Source: Rhizophagus sp. LPA8_4_AMF (Eukaryota; Glomeromycota; Glomeromycetes; Glomerales; Glomeraceae). Taken from it: a DNA stretch of 52,147 nucleotides. Of this stretch, positions 35,144 to 48,423 are shown piece by piece (the stretch's first letter is position 1; every line of letters begins with the position of its first letter). The notes below the pieces were generated by a model that saw nothing but the letters and a program-made list of their open reading frames with translations, ran no database searches and was not told where the DNA came from. The DNA lies in contig JADRCO010000118.1 in the NCBI GenBank assembly GCA_021464525.1, positions 1-52,147 of the forward strand. Direction: 5' to 3'. A program made the position numbers and the translations under genes.

Positions 35144-37849
35144 CTGAAATATAATAATAATAGGAAAATTTATTATTATTTTTAGTTGAATTAATCAAAT
35201 CTTTATGATAATAGCATATTATTACAAAATATTTATACCTTTACATAAAAATTTTAATTTCACAAAAAGAGGTTAAATAGAATCAACGCTCACAATGAAG
35301 TTTAAGCTAATAAATTATAAAAAAATTTTAGTCAAGGTTTCAGTCAAAGATTTCATTCAAAAAAAAAAGCCATAAATAATATGATGAAATATACCTTATC
35401 ATGCTAACACAATATGTTAAAGATATTTTTAATACCAAATTTTTTTGCAAATTTTCTTGAATTGCAATGTAAGAAGTAATGAATAATTTAGAGTTGCAGA
35501 CATTTATTAAGTCAAAGGTGAGCGACATATTAACTACCCAATTAATGTATATGACTTAAGTTATTTCATGTTCTGATGTCTGCAACCCTAAATAGATATA
35601 CGTGGGAAAGTTATATATGTACGAAAAAGAAAGCGAAAGATTTTTTTTTTTTCACACACGAGATTCCTGGTCACTTGAATCACTTGATCACTAATCTGTG
35701 ATCGAGTAACTGATAGTGAGTGATCAACATACTATATGTATTGAACATTTGGTTAGTGTGACTGTATTTTTGATCGAATAGATAATGTATGACCTGATCA
35801 GAAGACCTGCAGTAGAATAATATTTCCGGAAAATTTATTCAAATTTATTATCATCGCGATATAAACCATGGATAGTAATAATCAAAGTCCTTAAAACATC
35901 TCTTTACTACTCTCGCGGACCCTGAAATTTTGGACCAAATATTACCTCGTTAAAGTAAATTGGAAAATTTGCAAAAATAATTTGAAAAGATAACATAGAT
36001 AACTAATTCATGATTTAAGAGAAAAAAAAAAATTATTTTTTTTTAAAGTTTGGTTACGATGGCGTTTAAAACTTGTTTGTTGCATATCTTCAATGATAAT
36101 GAACATCCTTTTCTACGGAAAAAGAAAAAAAAATTAGAAAAAATTTACCATAATTTATCTAGACTAATATCAATGAAAAAATAAAAAATAGTATTATAAA
36201 AACTTTAAAAATCACCAGTCATATTTAAAGTACCATTTTTGGTCTCATTGAATATTAAATCGCTAACCGAATCGTACGCGATAATAAATAAACATTTTTG
36301 TTACATCAATTAATTTGCGGTTTCATCTCCGATTATTCCGATTACATTTCTTTGTTGTTATTTAACTAATTTTAAAATATTATTATTTACATTTGACAAA
36401 TTACAACATATTTTAAAATAAAATATATTGAAGCTGCTACTTATTAATAAAGCCTAAAAAAGAAAATTCTATTAATTATATAAATTACATAACGATAATT
36501 AATGGTGTTGCGAAAAGAAAATATTCTTTAAAGAATCGCACTGTTATAGAAATGAGGCTACACTTGGATAAAACGATATCCCCAATTCCCCAATACTATA
36601 ATACTTTTGGATAATTTATTTTAATCAGAAAAAAAACAAAGAAAAAAATAGTGTCACAAAAATAAATAAAAAGATTACCGGTTTCAATTCATCAAAGATA
36701 AACATCTTGTGATGAAGTGCGTTAATTAAAAAATATTTTTTTATCGTTTGTTCCCGTCATAATGATCTGCAATAATATTTTTTTTCGTTCATTAGATGTG
36801 TTGTTGAGCTTTTCTTCAAAGTCTCTTCACGAAAAATTATTTCTTTCTCGTTCGTTCTTTGCCCGGTTTTTAACTGATCGATTACTCGCAACAAATGTCT
36901 TTTAAAAAAAACACGAGACGGTAAAATCAATCCATGTGAAAACAAAATTGTAAGATAATCTCCGCATAATAATTACATTTGTACGGCATATAATAAAGCC
37001 GTGTTTCACATTTCTTTATTTCCAAATAAAGTAAAACAAATACCGGAGAATCACAATAAGAACACCCGAATTAACTAAAAAAAAATTGACTTGAAATAAA
37101 ATCAAAAGATTAATTCTTTTAAAGAGTGTCAAATGTCCATCTAAACGTGTCGCAGACTTGCAGTAAATCCTGATAGGACAACCCGAGCAACGTTATGATT
37201 ATCGGCAAATCATCACATCCGTTAACAATGGGTATGATCTACCTCCTTTTATTTCATTTTATCATATATTAAACATATTTTAATATAATTTATTTAATTT
37301 TCAATTTTGTCTTTTTTGATTAGGATTTTTTAAACAAAGAAACTTCTACGTTTCATTGGTTCGTTGTTGTTAATTCGTACCCAGCGTTGTTTGTTGTACG
37401 GCAAATTTGAATGAATAACGTTTTTTTGTTTAACAAAATGTGAGATTGATAAAACAATACACTAAATATGGCATTTTTTAGCTCCAATATATGGAAATTG
37501 ATTATTTTCCAATTCAGTGTTGGCGTGAGAAAGTAGTTCGCTTATTCTTTGTTCATAATTACACATGATCGATATGCATCAGAAAATTGTCGTGACCTTT
37601 GAATTTGTGGTACAAAATTCATACTTGGGAATAATGGTTCCTATCAATCTTATCAATAATTTTATTATAAATAGGTAAAAAAAAAATTTCAAAAATTTCC
37701 CTTCCTTTTTTTTTCGTTAAATAAAATAAAAAATAATAAAGTACCAACCGAATAATCCTATATTTCGGATTCTTGAAAAACCGATACTTGCGGTTACCAT
37801 TTTTTAAAAATTTTCATTTATACCATTTTTTTTTAAATAAAAAAAAGAG
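35144..37849. other. gene-poor spacer upstream of the kinase-Sel1 gene
   Basis: AT-rich, no supported gene. Frames at 35340-35528 and 36757-36945 show no recognisable domain. Confidence 0.5.
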
Positions 37850-40023
37850 ATGTCTTCTAGTAATGAATGCGTTAATTGGATCGAAGAAGCTATTTTGAAT
37901 AAGCACCTCGAATATTACAAATTCGAGGAGTTCAAGAATATTGATTCGGTTGGTACTTACGATAACGTTGGGATTACTTATCGCGCTAATTGGAAAAATT
38001 GGAGACAATTTCTCGGATTGAAAAATCTTATTTATATTAATGATGATACTGTTGAGGAACTTGTTAATGAGGTAATCTTTAATTAATTAGTATTTGCTAA
38101 ACCTTTGGCCCGTAGGTTAAAGGTCGGGGGAGTATTTTGATAGTTATGTTTAATTAATATTCTTCGGCTAATAATTTATTTTATAATTAAATATTAGCTA
38201 AAACTTCATCGTAAAGTTGATTTTCATGATAATATAATCAACTTTTATGGAGTGAGCGAGGCGTGCTTGCTAGGTAAAGTATAAATTAATCTGTTATTAT
38301 CATAAAAAAATTTTAATTAAAATAATAATTAATAAAAATATACATTTTTTTTTTTTTTAATTTAGGTGCAGGTATTAAGAAATATTTGTTAGTAGTGGAT
38401 TATGCCGACTGTGGTTCTCTCAAAAAATATTTGGGAGATAACTTTAATAATCTTACTTGGAAGAATAAATTCCAATTGGCATACCAACTGACTAACGTTA
38501 TGTCATACTTACATTATGAAGGAATTGTGCATCGTGATTTGGTAATTATTCAACTAATTAATTAATTATTGTTAATTAACTGTTTATAATTTATTTATAA
38601 ATTAAAATTATTTGTTTTAATTAGCACTCTGGTAATGTATTAATCCACCAGGGTAACATCAAGTTGGCCGATTTCGGATTATCGAGAAAAATCCGAGAAT
38701 CAATGTCAATGAAGGAATCGATTGATTTGGTTCCTTACATTGAACCGAAAAGATTAACAAACCAGGCGTACCCGTTAGATGAAAAAAGCGATGTATATAG
38801 TGTCGGCGTGCTATTATGGGAGATATCAAGTGGAAAACCACCTCTTCATAACTTTCCCAAAGAGGACGGGCCTTACAAATTGAGTAGCGCTTTTTTGACG
38901 CTTAAAATTTTTCAAGGTCAGAGAGAGAATATAGTTCCTGGTACTCCTAAAGAATATTATGACATTTATCAAGGTAGTTAACATTTAGTATCATTGTTTT
39001 AAATTAATTAATATTTTTATTTAATATATGTAATTTTTTTTATTAGGATGTTGGGATGGTGAACCAAATAAACGACCATCTATGATCAATGTTGCAGAGA
39101 AATTAAGAAACATTATTAATATATGTAATTTAATAGATGATATAGTAAAATTTATATATTTAATTACAAATTTGGGTAAGGGGAAGAGGTTGAATGAATA
39201 CGTTCTTAATTATTTTAATAAGAATAATATTGAACCAAAAGAGATTTATAATTGGCTATTAAATAATCAGCCAAATTCAGATTCTACTTTTTTACTGGGG
39301 TATTTATATTATTATGGAATCGGAACAAACATATCATACGCTAAAGCGTTTGATTTATTTTCATCAGAACAAAATCACCATACATTAGCACTATATTATG
39401 TTGGACTTTGTTATCAAAATGGACATGGGATTGAAGAAAACGACAACTTAGCTCTTAGATGTTTTGAATTCCTGGCAAGGAATAATATTCCAATGGGTCA
39501 AGTTAAAACTGGCTATCTTTGTAAGCGCCTTAACCAACATCAAAATGCTATTTATTGGTATAAAATAGCTGCAGAAAATGGAAATCTTATGGCAATGTAT
39601 AATCTTGCAAGTAGATATCTTGAGTGGCAAGATTACGAAAATGCTATTAAGCTTCTTGAGAAATCAGCAGATGGTGAATATTTAGAAGCGATCAATGCAT
39701 TAGGATATTGCCATGAAAATGGACTTGGAACTAAGCCTAATCCTAAGGAAGCGGAAGAGTTATACGTTAAGGCCGCAAAATTAGGATGTTCTAAGTCTGC
39801 GCATAATCTTGCCGAGATGTTACTTCGAGATAGCGAAGAAAATAAAGAGAACTTGGCTCGAGCTATTTTATGGTTTAAAAAAGCTGCCGAATTAGGGGAT
39901 GAAGATGCCGAGGAGAATTTGAAAATTTTAGGAAAAGATCCCAATGTTCACAATGTTCTTAAAAAATTAGATGAACAAGGTCTTAAAAATAGTGCTATAG
40001 CGATTTTGATGGAGATTTCATAA
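37850..40023 (+). CDS. protein kinase-like / Sel1-repeat fusion protein
   Basis: Exons 37850-38071, 38198-38273, 38366-38541, 38625-38973 and 39047-40023 join into 600 codons (599 residues). Residues 1-300 are a kinase domain of the tyrosine-kinase-like type abundant in Glomeromycotina. Lys58 (LGLK), DYADCGSL hinge, HRDL (155-158) with HSGN, DFG (174-176), VPYIEPKR, SDVYSVGVLLWEISSG and CWDGEPNKRPSM are all present. The glycine loop is abnormal: VGTYDNVGITY lacks GxGxxG. Residues about 353-572 form roughly six Sel1-like (SLR/TPR-like) helical repeats (for example GYLYYYGIG, GLCYQNGHGI, NAIYWYKIAAENGN, ALGYCHENGLGT, AILWFKKAAELGD), a scaffold for protein binding. Kinase-Sel1 fusions are known in these fungi; targets are unknown. 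The start is the first ATG, followed by NWIEEAI, the usual N-terminus of this family. Confidence 0.9.
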
Positions 40024-40907
40024 TAATTAGATCTTTGTAAAATGGTTCATCAACCGCTTTTCTTTCTCATAATTTATTTTAATATTATATTATTATATCA
40101 TAGAAAATTATAAATGTTAATAATAATTAAAAATTAAATAAAAAAATTATTTCAATTTCTAAGTTTTTGACATATTTACACATTATATATATATTAACTA
40201 CGTTTACGAATCATAAAGAGGAGTTAAAAAGTCTATATTATAAAATACACGACACTGAAATATTCTTGGGCTTGCTTTAATTGATAACATCTTTCTTTAC
40301 ATACTTTTCCGTTGGTAATTACTTGCGCCGAATTATCACTATTCCGTATAGATAAGAGTTTTGATCAGTCGTGATTCACGAGCGAATTACGAATTAAATT
40401 ACTTCCTTACCGTAATACTTCCAATCAATTAGTCTCTCTCTTCATGAATTGCTATTGTATATTATGAACAGCATCTAATCAAGAAGCTTTCCCATTAAAC
40501 TTGTTTCCAGTGATAACTTTGTACGACTCATTCCACTCTTCAACAAAATATGCTAAATCCTGTTTTCTCATTACAATTGACGAACTAAAAAATTAAAAAT
40601 TAAATTAAAAGGAAAATAATCAAACAATCAATAAATTAACTTTATTGATATGATTTATAAAAAAAAAAAAAAATCCGAACAGATTTCTAAATATTTCAAA
40701 TATTTCAAATATTTGATCATATTAAAATTAAATTAAAAAATATAATGTATTATTATTCTTTTGATCACTAATGTTTTTAAATCATATAAATAAGAGTAAT
40801 TCAAGTGAACCTTATTAAATAATTCTATATATATAAATATATTGTATATATATATGTGTGTGTATATATACATCGCATCTTCTGGACGCATCATAAAAAG
40901 ATATCAA
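40024..40907. other. spacer between convergent genes, no gene seen
   Basis: AT-rich spacer between the 3' ends of the kinase-Sel1 gene (+) and F-box paralogue 2 (-). It contains a mixed AT/GT dinucleotide run at about 40828-40872. Confidence 0.5.
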
Positions 40908-42464
40908 TTATATAATTGAAGTTTCGCAATCATTCCAACACTTATGTAAACAATGTCTAAAATGTATCCTAATATGACGATTAACATGTTCCATTCGACA
41001 AAATACTCTAAAACAAGTATTACATTTATATCTGTATACATTCCTATTTCCATTTGTTACTAAAAATTTAATAATATAATTTGAATGAATATTATTATTA
41101 TTTAAAATAAGTTCCAAAGGTTTTTTTTTCTTTTCTTTCCATAAATCAAAAATTTCTTGATCTAAATTAGAAAAATTCCAACTACCAATTAAATGAATAT
41201 TATTTAAATAAGTAGAAGAAGATTTTGTAGCTAATAAATATAAAATTGATTTTGCTACCGTCTTATTAAGTGGTATTATAGCATGAATAATAATTTTTCT
41301 TATTTTTGTACAAGATTTTAATAAATCTTCAAATTCTTTTAAAGGAATTCCTGAAATTAACCATATAGGTAAAACTTCAATATTTGGACATATCATTTTA
41401 ATTGTTTGAAGATAAGATAAAATTGAAGAAGATGATAAAGAAGTAGCGGATCTTGTTTTAAGAAGAATATTAAGAATTTTAAGAGAACCTTTCGTAGTTT
41501 CTATTAAATTAGTGAAAGTTGATAAATCTTTTTCTCTAACATTTATTAAAGAAAGAATTTCAAGATTTGGTAAAGAAATTTGATTAAAATTTATATTAAA
41601 ATTTTCATCACCATATAAAATACGAAAACAAATTTTTAATTCCGTTAAATTAATAAAAGGAGAAATTTTTTGAATAGGTAAATAATCACAACTACAAAGT
41701 TCAAGAATTCTTAAAGATTTAGAAAGGTAATTAATAGAATCTTTGTTAAAAGGAAATGTTTGTCTCGTATTATGTATAAATTTTAATTCTCTTAAATTTT
41801 TTTGTGAAAGAATTAAATTATTAATATTATTATCATCATTAGAATTTTCTATTGTATTATCCAAACATAATACAATACGATTTAATGTATGAATCTTTTT
41901 TGATAATTCAAGAATTAAATCTTTTGGATAAGATGAAAAAATCTTTAAAGTAGAAATTGTTGATAAAAATTTTTTTGATTCAGGATATACGAGAAGATTA
42001 AAATTTGGAATATCAAGAGATTTAATTTTTAAACATCTTTTCATAAAAAATGACCAAAATTGTTTATTAATTTTTTGTTCAATTTGTTCATTATTATTAT
42101 CTTCAAATATATTTTTGGTTAAATTATTAATCGCACCTGCTGAAATTACTTGAATATATAAAATATAATCAAATAATGGTTGTTGTCGTAATAAATGATT
42201 TTGTTTATGATTTTTTAAGAGTATTGGAAATTGTTTGATTTCTTGTGAAAAACATTTTGATATCGTTCTTCCAATAAAATTCCAATAAATTTGTTCTCTT
42301 AAATTAACGCTCTCCAAATTAATATTTATCCACGGATCTCTCCATAATATTGGTACAATAAATCGGAAAAATAATCTGTTTGTAAGTAAACATGAATATA
42401 ATGATTTTTTATCATCTGAAAGATATTCCAAAATTTCTCTAATACAATCTTCTGTAAGTGACAT
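40908..42464 (-). CDS. F-box protein with C-terminal C2H2 zinc finger, paralogue 2
   Basis: A single-exon frame of 518 codons with its ATG at 42464. Residues 1-50 are an F-box (TEDCIREILEYLSDDKKSL, then LLTNRLFFRFIVPILWRDPW) expected to bind Skp1. The middle is an irregular leucine-rich-like region collinear with the paralogue at 28487-30034 (shared SLRILELCSC, NLTELKI, NLEILSLINV, NIEVLPIWLIS). The last 40 residues differ completely: YKCNTCFRVF, then MEHVNRHIRIH. That gives Cys481, Cys484, His497 and His501 in C-x2-C-x12-H-x3-H spacing with the hydrophobic positions of a classical C2H2 finger. It could bind nucleic acid or protein and might recruit a substrate to an SCF ligase (inference). 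The frame is continuous through the junction, so the combination is encoded, not an assembly of two genes. Confidence 0.85.
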   Translation of the reverse strand: MSLTEDCIREILEYLSDDKKSLYSCLLTNRLFFRFIVPILWRDPWININLESVNLREQIYWNFIGRTISKCFSQEIKQFPILLKNHKQNHLLRQQPLFDYILYIQVISAGAINNLTKNIFEDNNNEQIEQKINKQFWSFFMKRCLKIKSLDIPNFNLLVYPESKKFLSTISTLKIFSSYPKDLILELSKKIHTLNRIVLCLDNTIENSNDDNNINNLILSQKNLRELKFIHNTRQTFPFNKDSINYLSKSLRILELCSCDYLPIQKISPFINLTELKICFRILYGDENFNINFNQISLPNLEILSLINVREKDLSTFTNLIETTKGSLKILNILLKTRSATSLSSSSILSYLQTIKMICPNIEVLPIWLISGIPLKEFEDLLKSCTKIRKIIIHAIIPLNKTVAKSILYLLATKSSSTYLNNIHLIGSWNFSNLDQEIFDLWKEKKKKPLELILNNNNIHSNYIIKFLVTNGNRNVYRYKCNTCFRVFCRMEHVNRHIRIHFRHCLHKCWNDCETSII

Positions 42465-45400
42465 TTTTTTTTTTAAGATGAAAAATAAAAATAATATTGA
42501 AAACGGGTAGCAACGAACGTTTATTTATAGATACAGATCTTATCCGTATTACACGCGATGTAAATTTATATCACATTGTGCAATCGGATCATATTACTTT
42601 ATTTGATCATTCCGTGATAATCTTAAATTAAAAAATAATATGGGCTTTTTTTATAGTGTTTTTTTTTTTTTTTTAGTTTGTACCCTATTTTCGCCGAAAT
42701 TTTGATCTACCTTATCTTCCCTTTATAAAATCACCCACTTTATATATATTTCATTTGAATAGATGCTAAATTAGAAAAAAAAGAAATTCTATCGGTAAAC
42801 GAATCATTATTATTAATAATTGATTATTTAATTTAAATCAATTTAGATGTATTATTTTTTATGAATTTAATATTCCTGACATTATTTCTGACATTATGAT
42901 AATATTTAATTTTGTACAAGACGTTGAACAATTAAAATTAAATGTTAAAAAATGTAAATCAGAAAAAGAAAAGTCAATTTGAAAAACAGAATCCCAGAAT
43001 TCAATAAATTAGTGTTAATAAATATAGGTATATTATTTTTGAGGGGAAAGGGATGTAATAGGTGAAAGAGTTGACCAGTATTAACGATTTTTGTTCAAAT
43101 ACAATATCATCAGCAGATTTGGATTTAATTTAATTGATTTAAAACAAAAACTTAATAAAACTAAAACGTAATTAGTTCAATTTGGAAATTCTTACTTCTT
43201 AGTTTATTATAATGACTGGCCAATATCGCTCAAATAGCAATTAAAAATTTGTATTGTGAAAATTATCCATTTTAATGAAATAAAACAAATATTAAGTGAT
43301 AATTCATAAAAATGTAACCAATGGGAGAATAACGTCATTCATACTATAATATCGTTTTTCGTATGTCAATATAGTAATACCCCACACATATGTACTATTT
43401 CGGTTAGATCGATTAGATCCAAATTTCTCCACAAGTTTGTACTACATGATCATCTAACAAAAAAAGTGTTTCTCCTCATCAAATTTCACAAGTTGGGTAA
43501 ACTACTGAATACAAATTAACAAATTGGTAGCCTTTCTTTTATTTAGTATCCTTATCTTTTTGATTATTAATTATTATTAATTATTATTATTATTATTATT
43601 ATTTATTATTTTTTGTTGTTGGAATTAAAACAAAACTTTTTGTATACGATGAGGATTTTCGGAGAGATTTTCCCCCCTTTTTAATATACAATTGTTTTTA
43701 TTTTTAATAACTATATTCTTTTTGCTTCATGCTATTGTAAATCTTAAACAAGCAAATTATATTCTTTTGAAATGGAATACAAGACCCTTTGAGGAGTGAG
43801 AACAATTGTTGCCAAAACTCTATGGCGGTTTTTACTACTTTTTACAATATATGTTAAGCAAGTAAAATTTTTTTTTTTTTTTTAAAAAAAAAACATTCTG
43901 CTTAAAAATGTTAGAGAAATATTAGAATTCACAAGATTTAGAATCAATAACTGATAAGATCATTCAAATTTATTCATTACATGTAAAAATATTAACGATC
44001 AAATTTAAAAATTGTTGGAACGTATTTATTTAATAATTATTGTAGGATTTCAATTAATGCGATTTTTAATTCATTGAATAGGTATGTCTTGTTCAGTTGT
44101 TCTCCGTTTTCAAGTGAATCTACGTAGAGTTAGATTTTGTCGCCTTCGATTTTCTGATTTTTTTTTTTTTTATTAATTTACAGATTCTACATTGTTGTTT
44201 TTGGGTACAACACTTTACTACGCAGATCCGTTCAATAACCTATACGTTGCAGGAAATTATGAAAATAGGTTTTACAATGTGTTAAATTAGTTATAGTTGA
44301 ATCCACATCCAATCCAAAATCATAGAAAAAAGAATTAGAAGGTATTATACCATTACAATCATCTACCTATTCTGTCCTTCTACCTTCATTATCTCTCCAT
44401 CAAGTATAGTCAACCTACTTTATACCGAATTTTACAAATTCTTTGTTATAAAATAATAACGAGTTTGGGTTATTTTAACTATCAAGCGAGCATCAAGTAT
44501 GATAAAGTATGATAAAGTATGATTGAACAAATATGCGATCAAAAAATTTTAATGTTGATTTTTTTCACTAGCGGAATTTGTTAATATTAGGGTGATAAAA
44601 TGCTCATTAAATGATTCATCAAAAAAAAGTCTTCCTAGAGGATATGGTTTGTAATAAAAGTTAAATCTCAAAAGAATCTTAAAAAAAATTTACATCAAAG
44701 GGTAAATTTGAAATATATATATATATTTTATCATAACCATCAAAGATTCTATAATTCCTTCTAATGCAATTTTGATTTAGTTTAGAAAAATTAATGGTTT
44801 ATTCAAATAAAATTGGCATTTAAGAAGAGAGTATTGAATGTTTCGTTCATGTATCCAAAGTGGAGTTATATGCACTGCCTAGTATCATTCAAAAAGGATT
44901 AAAATTAATTATCTATAAATAAAGTACATGAATGAATTAGCTCAATATGATTACCCCTTTTAACCTTATTGAAAATGTAGTCCATAAATATTTCGTTCTC
45001 ATAGTCTAAAAATATAACTCCTTAAAACATCCCTTAAGCGGTCAAGCTCTTTTGGACACCCACTAATGTAATTAATTTAATTAATTTAAAAATCTACTTA
45101 AATTTATTTTTTTATCATTAAAATAAATAATTGATTACTCTATAATATAATTGAGCATATGATTTAACATCACGCAATGAATGTATATCTTCAATTCATT
45201 TGATCAATTTAATTTATAAGTAATTATAACATAAAGGGTAGAATAATAATGAAATTTGAAAGTGTTAAGATTGAGAGTGTTAGGAGTGTAAAGAGTATTG
45301 GAGATATTGAGAGTATTAAGAATGATTTTGTTCTCTATGACTACCTATACCAAATCATCATCGTCGTAATATGCCCTGACACTATACATGTCACTTTTAT

Positions 45401-47243
45401 TTGAAGTCGTAATTTCTTCGGGTCCACTCGCTTAGTTATGATCGCAAATCAATTACCCTTTTCGCTAGTAATTTGATCGAAGTTCCGTTGTTTAATGGCC
45501 TGGGCATAACTGTAAACGCATCAATTTAGCCTATATCATATCCATCAAAATTCTCAACATTCGGTAAAAACAAACGTATTTCGAAATTATACTAACCTGT
45601 TGATCGAACAATGCCATTTTTTCTTAATTCTCGTACAGGTAAATATATAATTGCTAAAGAATGAGTTCAAAAATGATTAATTAACTTGAAATAATATTCA
45701 TTTCAGAAATAAGAACAAGACTAATTATTAATATACCTATATAAGATTCTCATCTTTTTCCAATTAAGTATGCGTCACACGTAAAGCTTCTCATTCATCT
45801 TGAGGTCCGAATACGGAAATCGTATAGACCATCCTTGTACAAATACTATAAACTATCACTTATTATCTTATTATCCCAGACATTCGAATCAAATCTTGAT
45901 ATAAGACATTTGCATTGATACAATTGATGCAATTATGAAAAAATGGCGTGCATGTAGTTCCGTAGAATAATTACACATTGATTATGTAATGTAAACTATT
46001 CAAGAAGGAAATACTAGATTATAGTTGTTACTTGTTAGTCCAACCATGAAACCTTAGGTCATCAATTTTAATTTTGCCGCTCTTCGCTATATTTTCCGTT
46101 GATAACGCAGCAATTTTAATTTTAAAGTTAATGTCACGATTCGCTTTTCGTTGCATGAGAATTTAAGCAAACACTTTGTTGTTTACCCTAGACCCTATTG
46201 ATCCATCAATTCGTTGATTTCCTTTAGTTGCGGTTTTGTCGGTAAAATAGGCGAAATGTACTGTATAGTTTCGTTTTCTCTGCCAGTTTTAATTGGGTGT
46301 CTTATCACCCAAATTTGTATTTGGGTAGAAAGAATGGCGTAAAATTTCCCACAACTTAGATTTCTAAAACGAACGATAATGTAAGCTATTATTTATTGCA
46401 TGAACTACTACTAAAGAAACTCTGTGTGTGTGAACAATTCTTACCTGGGTAAAACTGGTTCCCGTGATACAACACCTATTTCAAAACCACGATATGATTA
46501 ACATGCTCTTTAATGAACTTTTACGAGGACCTACGTATGTTCAGCCAATAGTCTCTAGAATTTCCTTTGATCAAATCAAGGAAATCATGCTTTTTCACGT
46601 TGGATTATTATCAAGCTTTTCTTTCATAAATAATTAGATAATCATCGTATATTTCATAATATTTTTTTTTTTTAGAAAAAGCTTTTAGATAAAATCTGCA
46701 TAGAAAGTTCCCGAACTAGAGCGTGAGATAGTCGATCATAAATAGTATTTTCTGATGAGATGATAAAGCCATTTCTCCATATAAAGTAATCTATTGATAA
46801 GAAATATGTAACTATAATTATGCAAAAAACACGCATGATATACCTCGATTGTGCGAGCACTAAACCAAATTCATATGTTTAAATTTTTTCAAAAAGAATT
46901 CTTATCGGGAAGACCATCAGAGTATTATAATTAATTTTATGTATTTATTTATGATTTATTTAATTGATGAAATATTTTCTTATCAAAAACTTCATCTTAG
47001 ATTAGATTAGATTTCAAAAATATGAGGTTATTTTCAGAATTAGAGTTCTGTAATTTTTTTTTTTTGAGAAGTATGTTGCTGATCAATATGTAATATATAC
47101 ATGTGATGATTAATGTAGTGATGTATTCAAACTTGATGCATATATATGCATATACTAATATACTATAGATGCTTTTGAGATTTTCTCTCTTTTATTCTCT
47201 AGTATTACTTCTTATGTAAATTATATATACGTATACGTAAACT
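42465..47243. other. long gene-poor spacer
   Basis: Nearly 4.8 kb with no supported gene. It holds a (TTA)n run at about 43563-43610, a T16A10 palindrome at 43868-43893, three tandem AAGTATGAT units at about 44495-44523 and a purine-rich degenerate GAGAGTRTTA repeat at about 45261-45322. The frame at 46672-46860 has no recognisable domain. Confidence 0.5.
43563..43610. repeat. (TTA)n microsatellite
   Basis: ATT/TTA trinucleotide run of about 14 units with one interruption, in non-coding DNA. Confidence 0.85.
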
Positions 47244-48423
47244 ATGTTTCACAACTGGATTAATGAAAGAAATATAAAATGTTTTGATATTAATGAATTT
47301 CGCAATGACCAAGAACTTGGAGACGGGAATCTTGGAAAAGCTTATTATGTAAATAAAAATTTGGGGACCAGATCTTTTGTTTTGAAATGTGTTAATACTA
47401 ATGATATTATCGTCGAGGATCTTATTAATGATGTAATTATGTTTAACAATTAATAATATGTATTGTGATTTTTTTTTTTAAAAAAAAAATTTTTATCTAA
47501 AATTTATTTTTTAGCTTGAAACAAGACGTAAATTTAATGCCCATATAAACGTTTTAAAGTTTTATGGAGTTGTAAAATTTGAACCAGGTATAAACCGAAA
47601 TAATTATAAAAAAAAAAAGATTTTTTAAATATATGATTATATATATATTTACTTTTTTTTTACTTTTTTTTACCTTTTTTTTTTTGATCAGAAAATGATC
47701 GTTTCTATTTGGTGATGGAATATGCTGACGGTGGTACCCTTCGCCAATATTTAAAAGCAAAATTTGAAGGATTAACTTGGGAATTTAAACAAAATTTAGC
47801 GACTCAATTGGTTTCTGTTGTATCGAACTTCCATGATGAAGAAATTGTGCATGGTTATTTGGTAATTTAAAACTAATAATATTATTTATAATGAAAAAAT
47901 AATTATATTTTCACAATTTTTATTAACCTTTTTTTTTGTATAATAGAACTCAAATACCATATTAATTCATCAGAATACGATGAAACTAAAGTTTTTTAAG
48001 AAAGTTAATAAAAAAATCAAAGAATTTCAAATTGATCCTTCCATTTTCCCTTACACGGATCCCAAGATGTTTAAAGTAAATGTAACATCTCAACTTGATA
48101 AGAAGAGTGATGTATATAGTGTTGGAGTTCTTTTATGGGAAATATCAAGTGGAAATCCACCATTCGGTGATGATTGTTCCGTTGAATTGGTCATGCAAAT
48201 AATAAATGGCCATAGAGAACAAATAATACCTAATACTCCTACTTATTACTCTAAACTTTATACCGGTAAATATAATAATAATTTTTTTTTATCTTATATT
48301 TTAAGTTTTACTAATAATATATATTTACTGTATTTAGAATGTTGGGACGATGAACCAGATAAACGACCTTCCATGAGTGACGTTGTTAATCGAATTTTGA
48401 TGAGTGACAACAGAACTAATTAA
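47244..48423 (+). CDS. predicted pseudokinase (kinase-like protein lacking HRD and DFG)
   Basis: Exons 47244-47432, 47515-47587, 47692-47861, 47947-48265 and 48338-48423 join into 279 codons (278 residues). Intron positions and phases match the kinase-Sel1 gene at 37850. The N-lobe is well kept: glycine loop LGDGNLGKAYY (GxGxxG at 26-31) and FVLK with Lys48. VMEYADGGTL is the hinge. The catalytic loop reads HGYLNSN where active relatives have HRDLHSNN, losing both Arg and Asp (residues 142-143). The DFG position reads KFFK (159-162). The C-lobe (KKSDVYSVGVLLWEISSG, CWDDEPDKRPSM) is intact. All joins keep frame with no stop. It may bind ATP without phosphotransfer and act as a regulator or scaffold (inference). 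It has no Sel1 or other tail. Confidence 0.88.

Noticed and set aside
39448..39944. Minus-strand ORFs of 60 and 103 codons
   Set aside because: They are antisense shadows of the Sel1-repeat exon, which has clear domain support.
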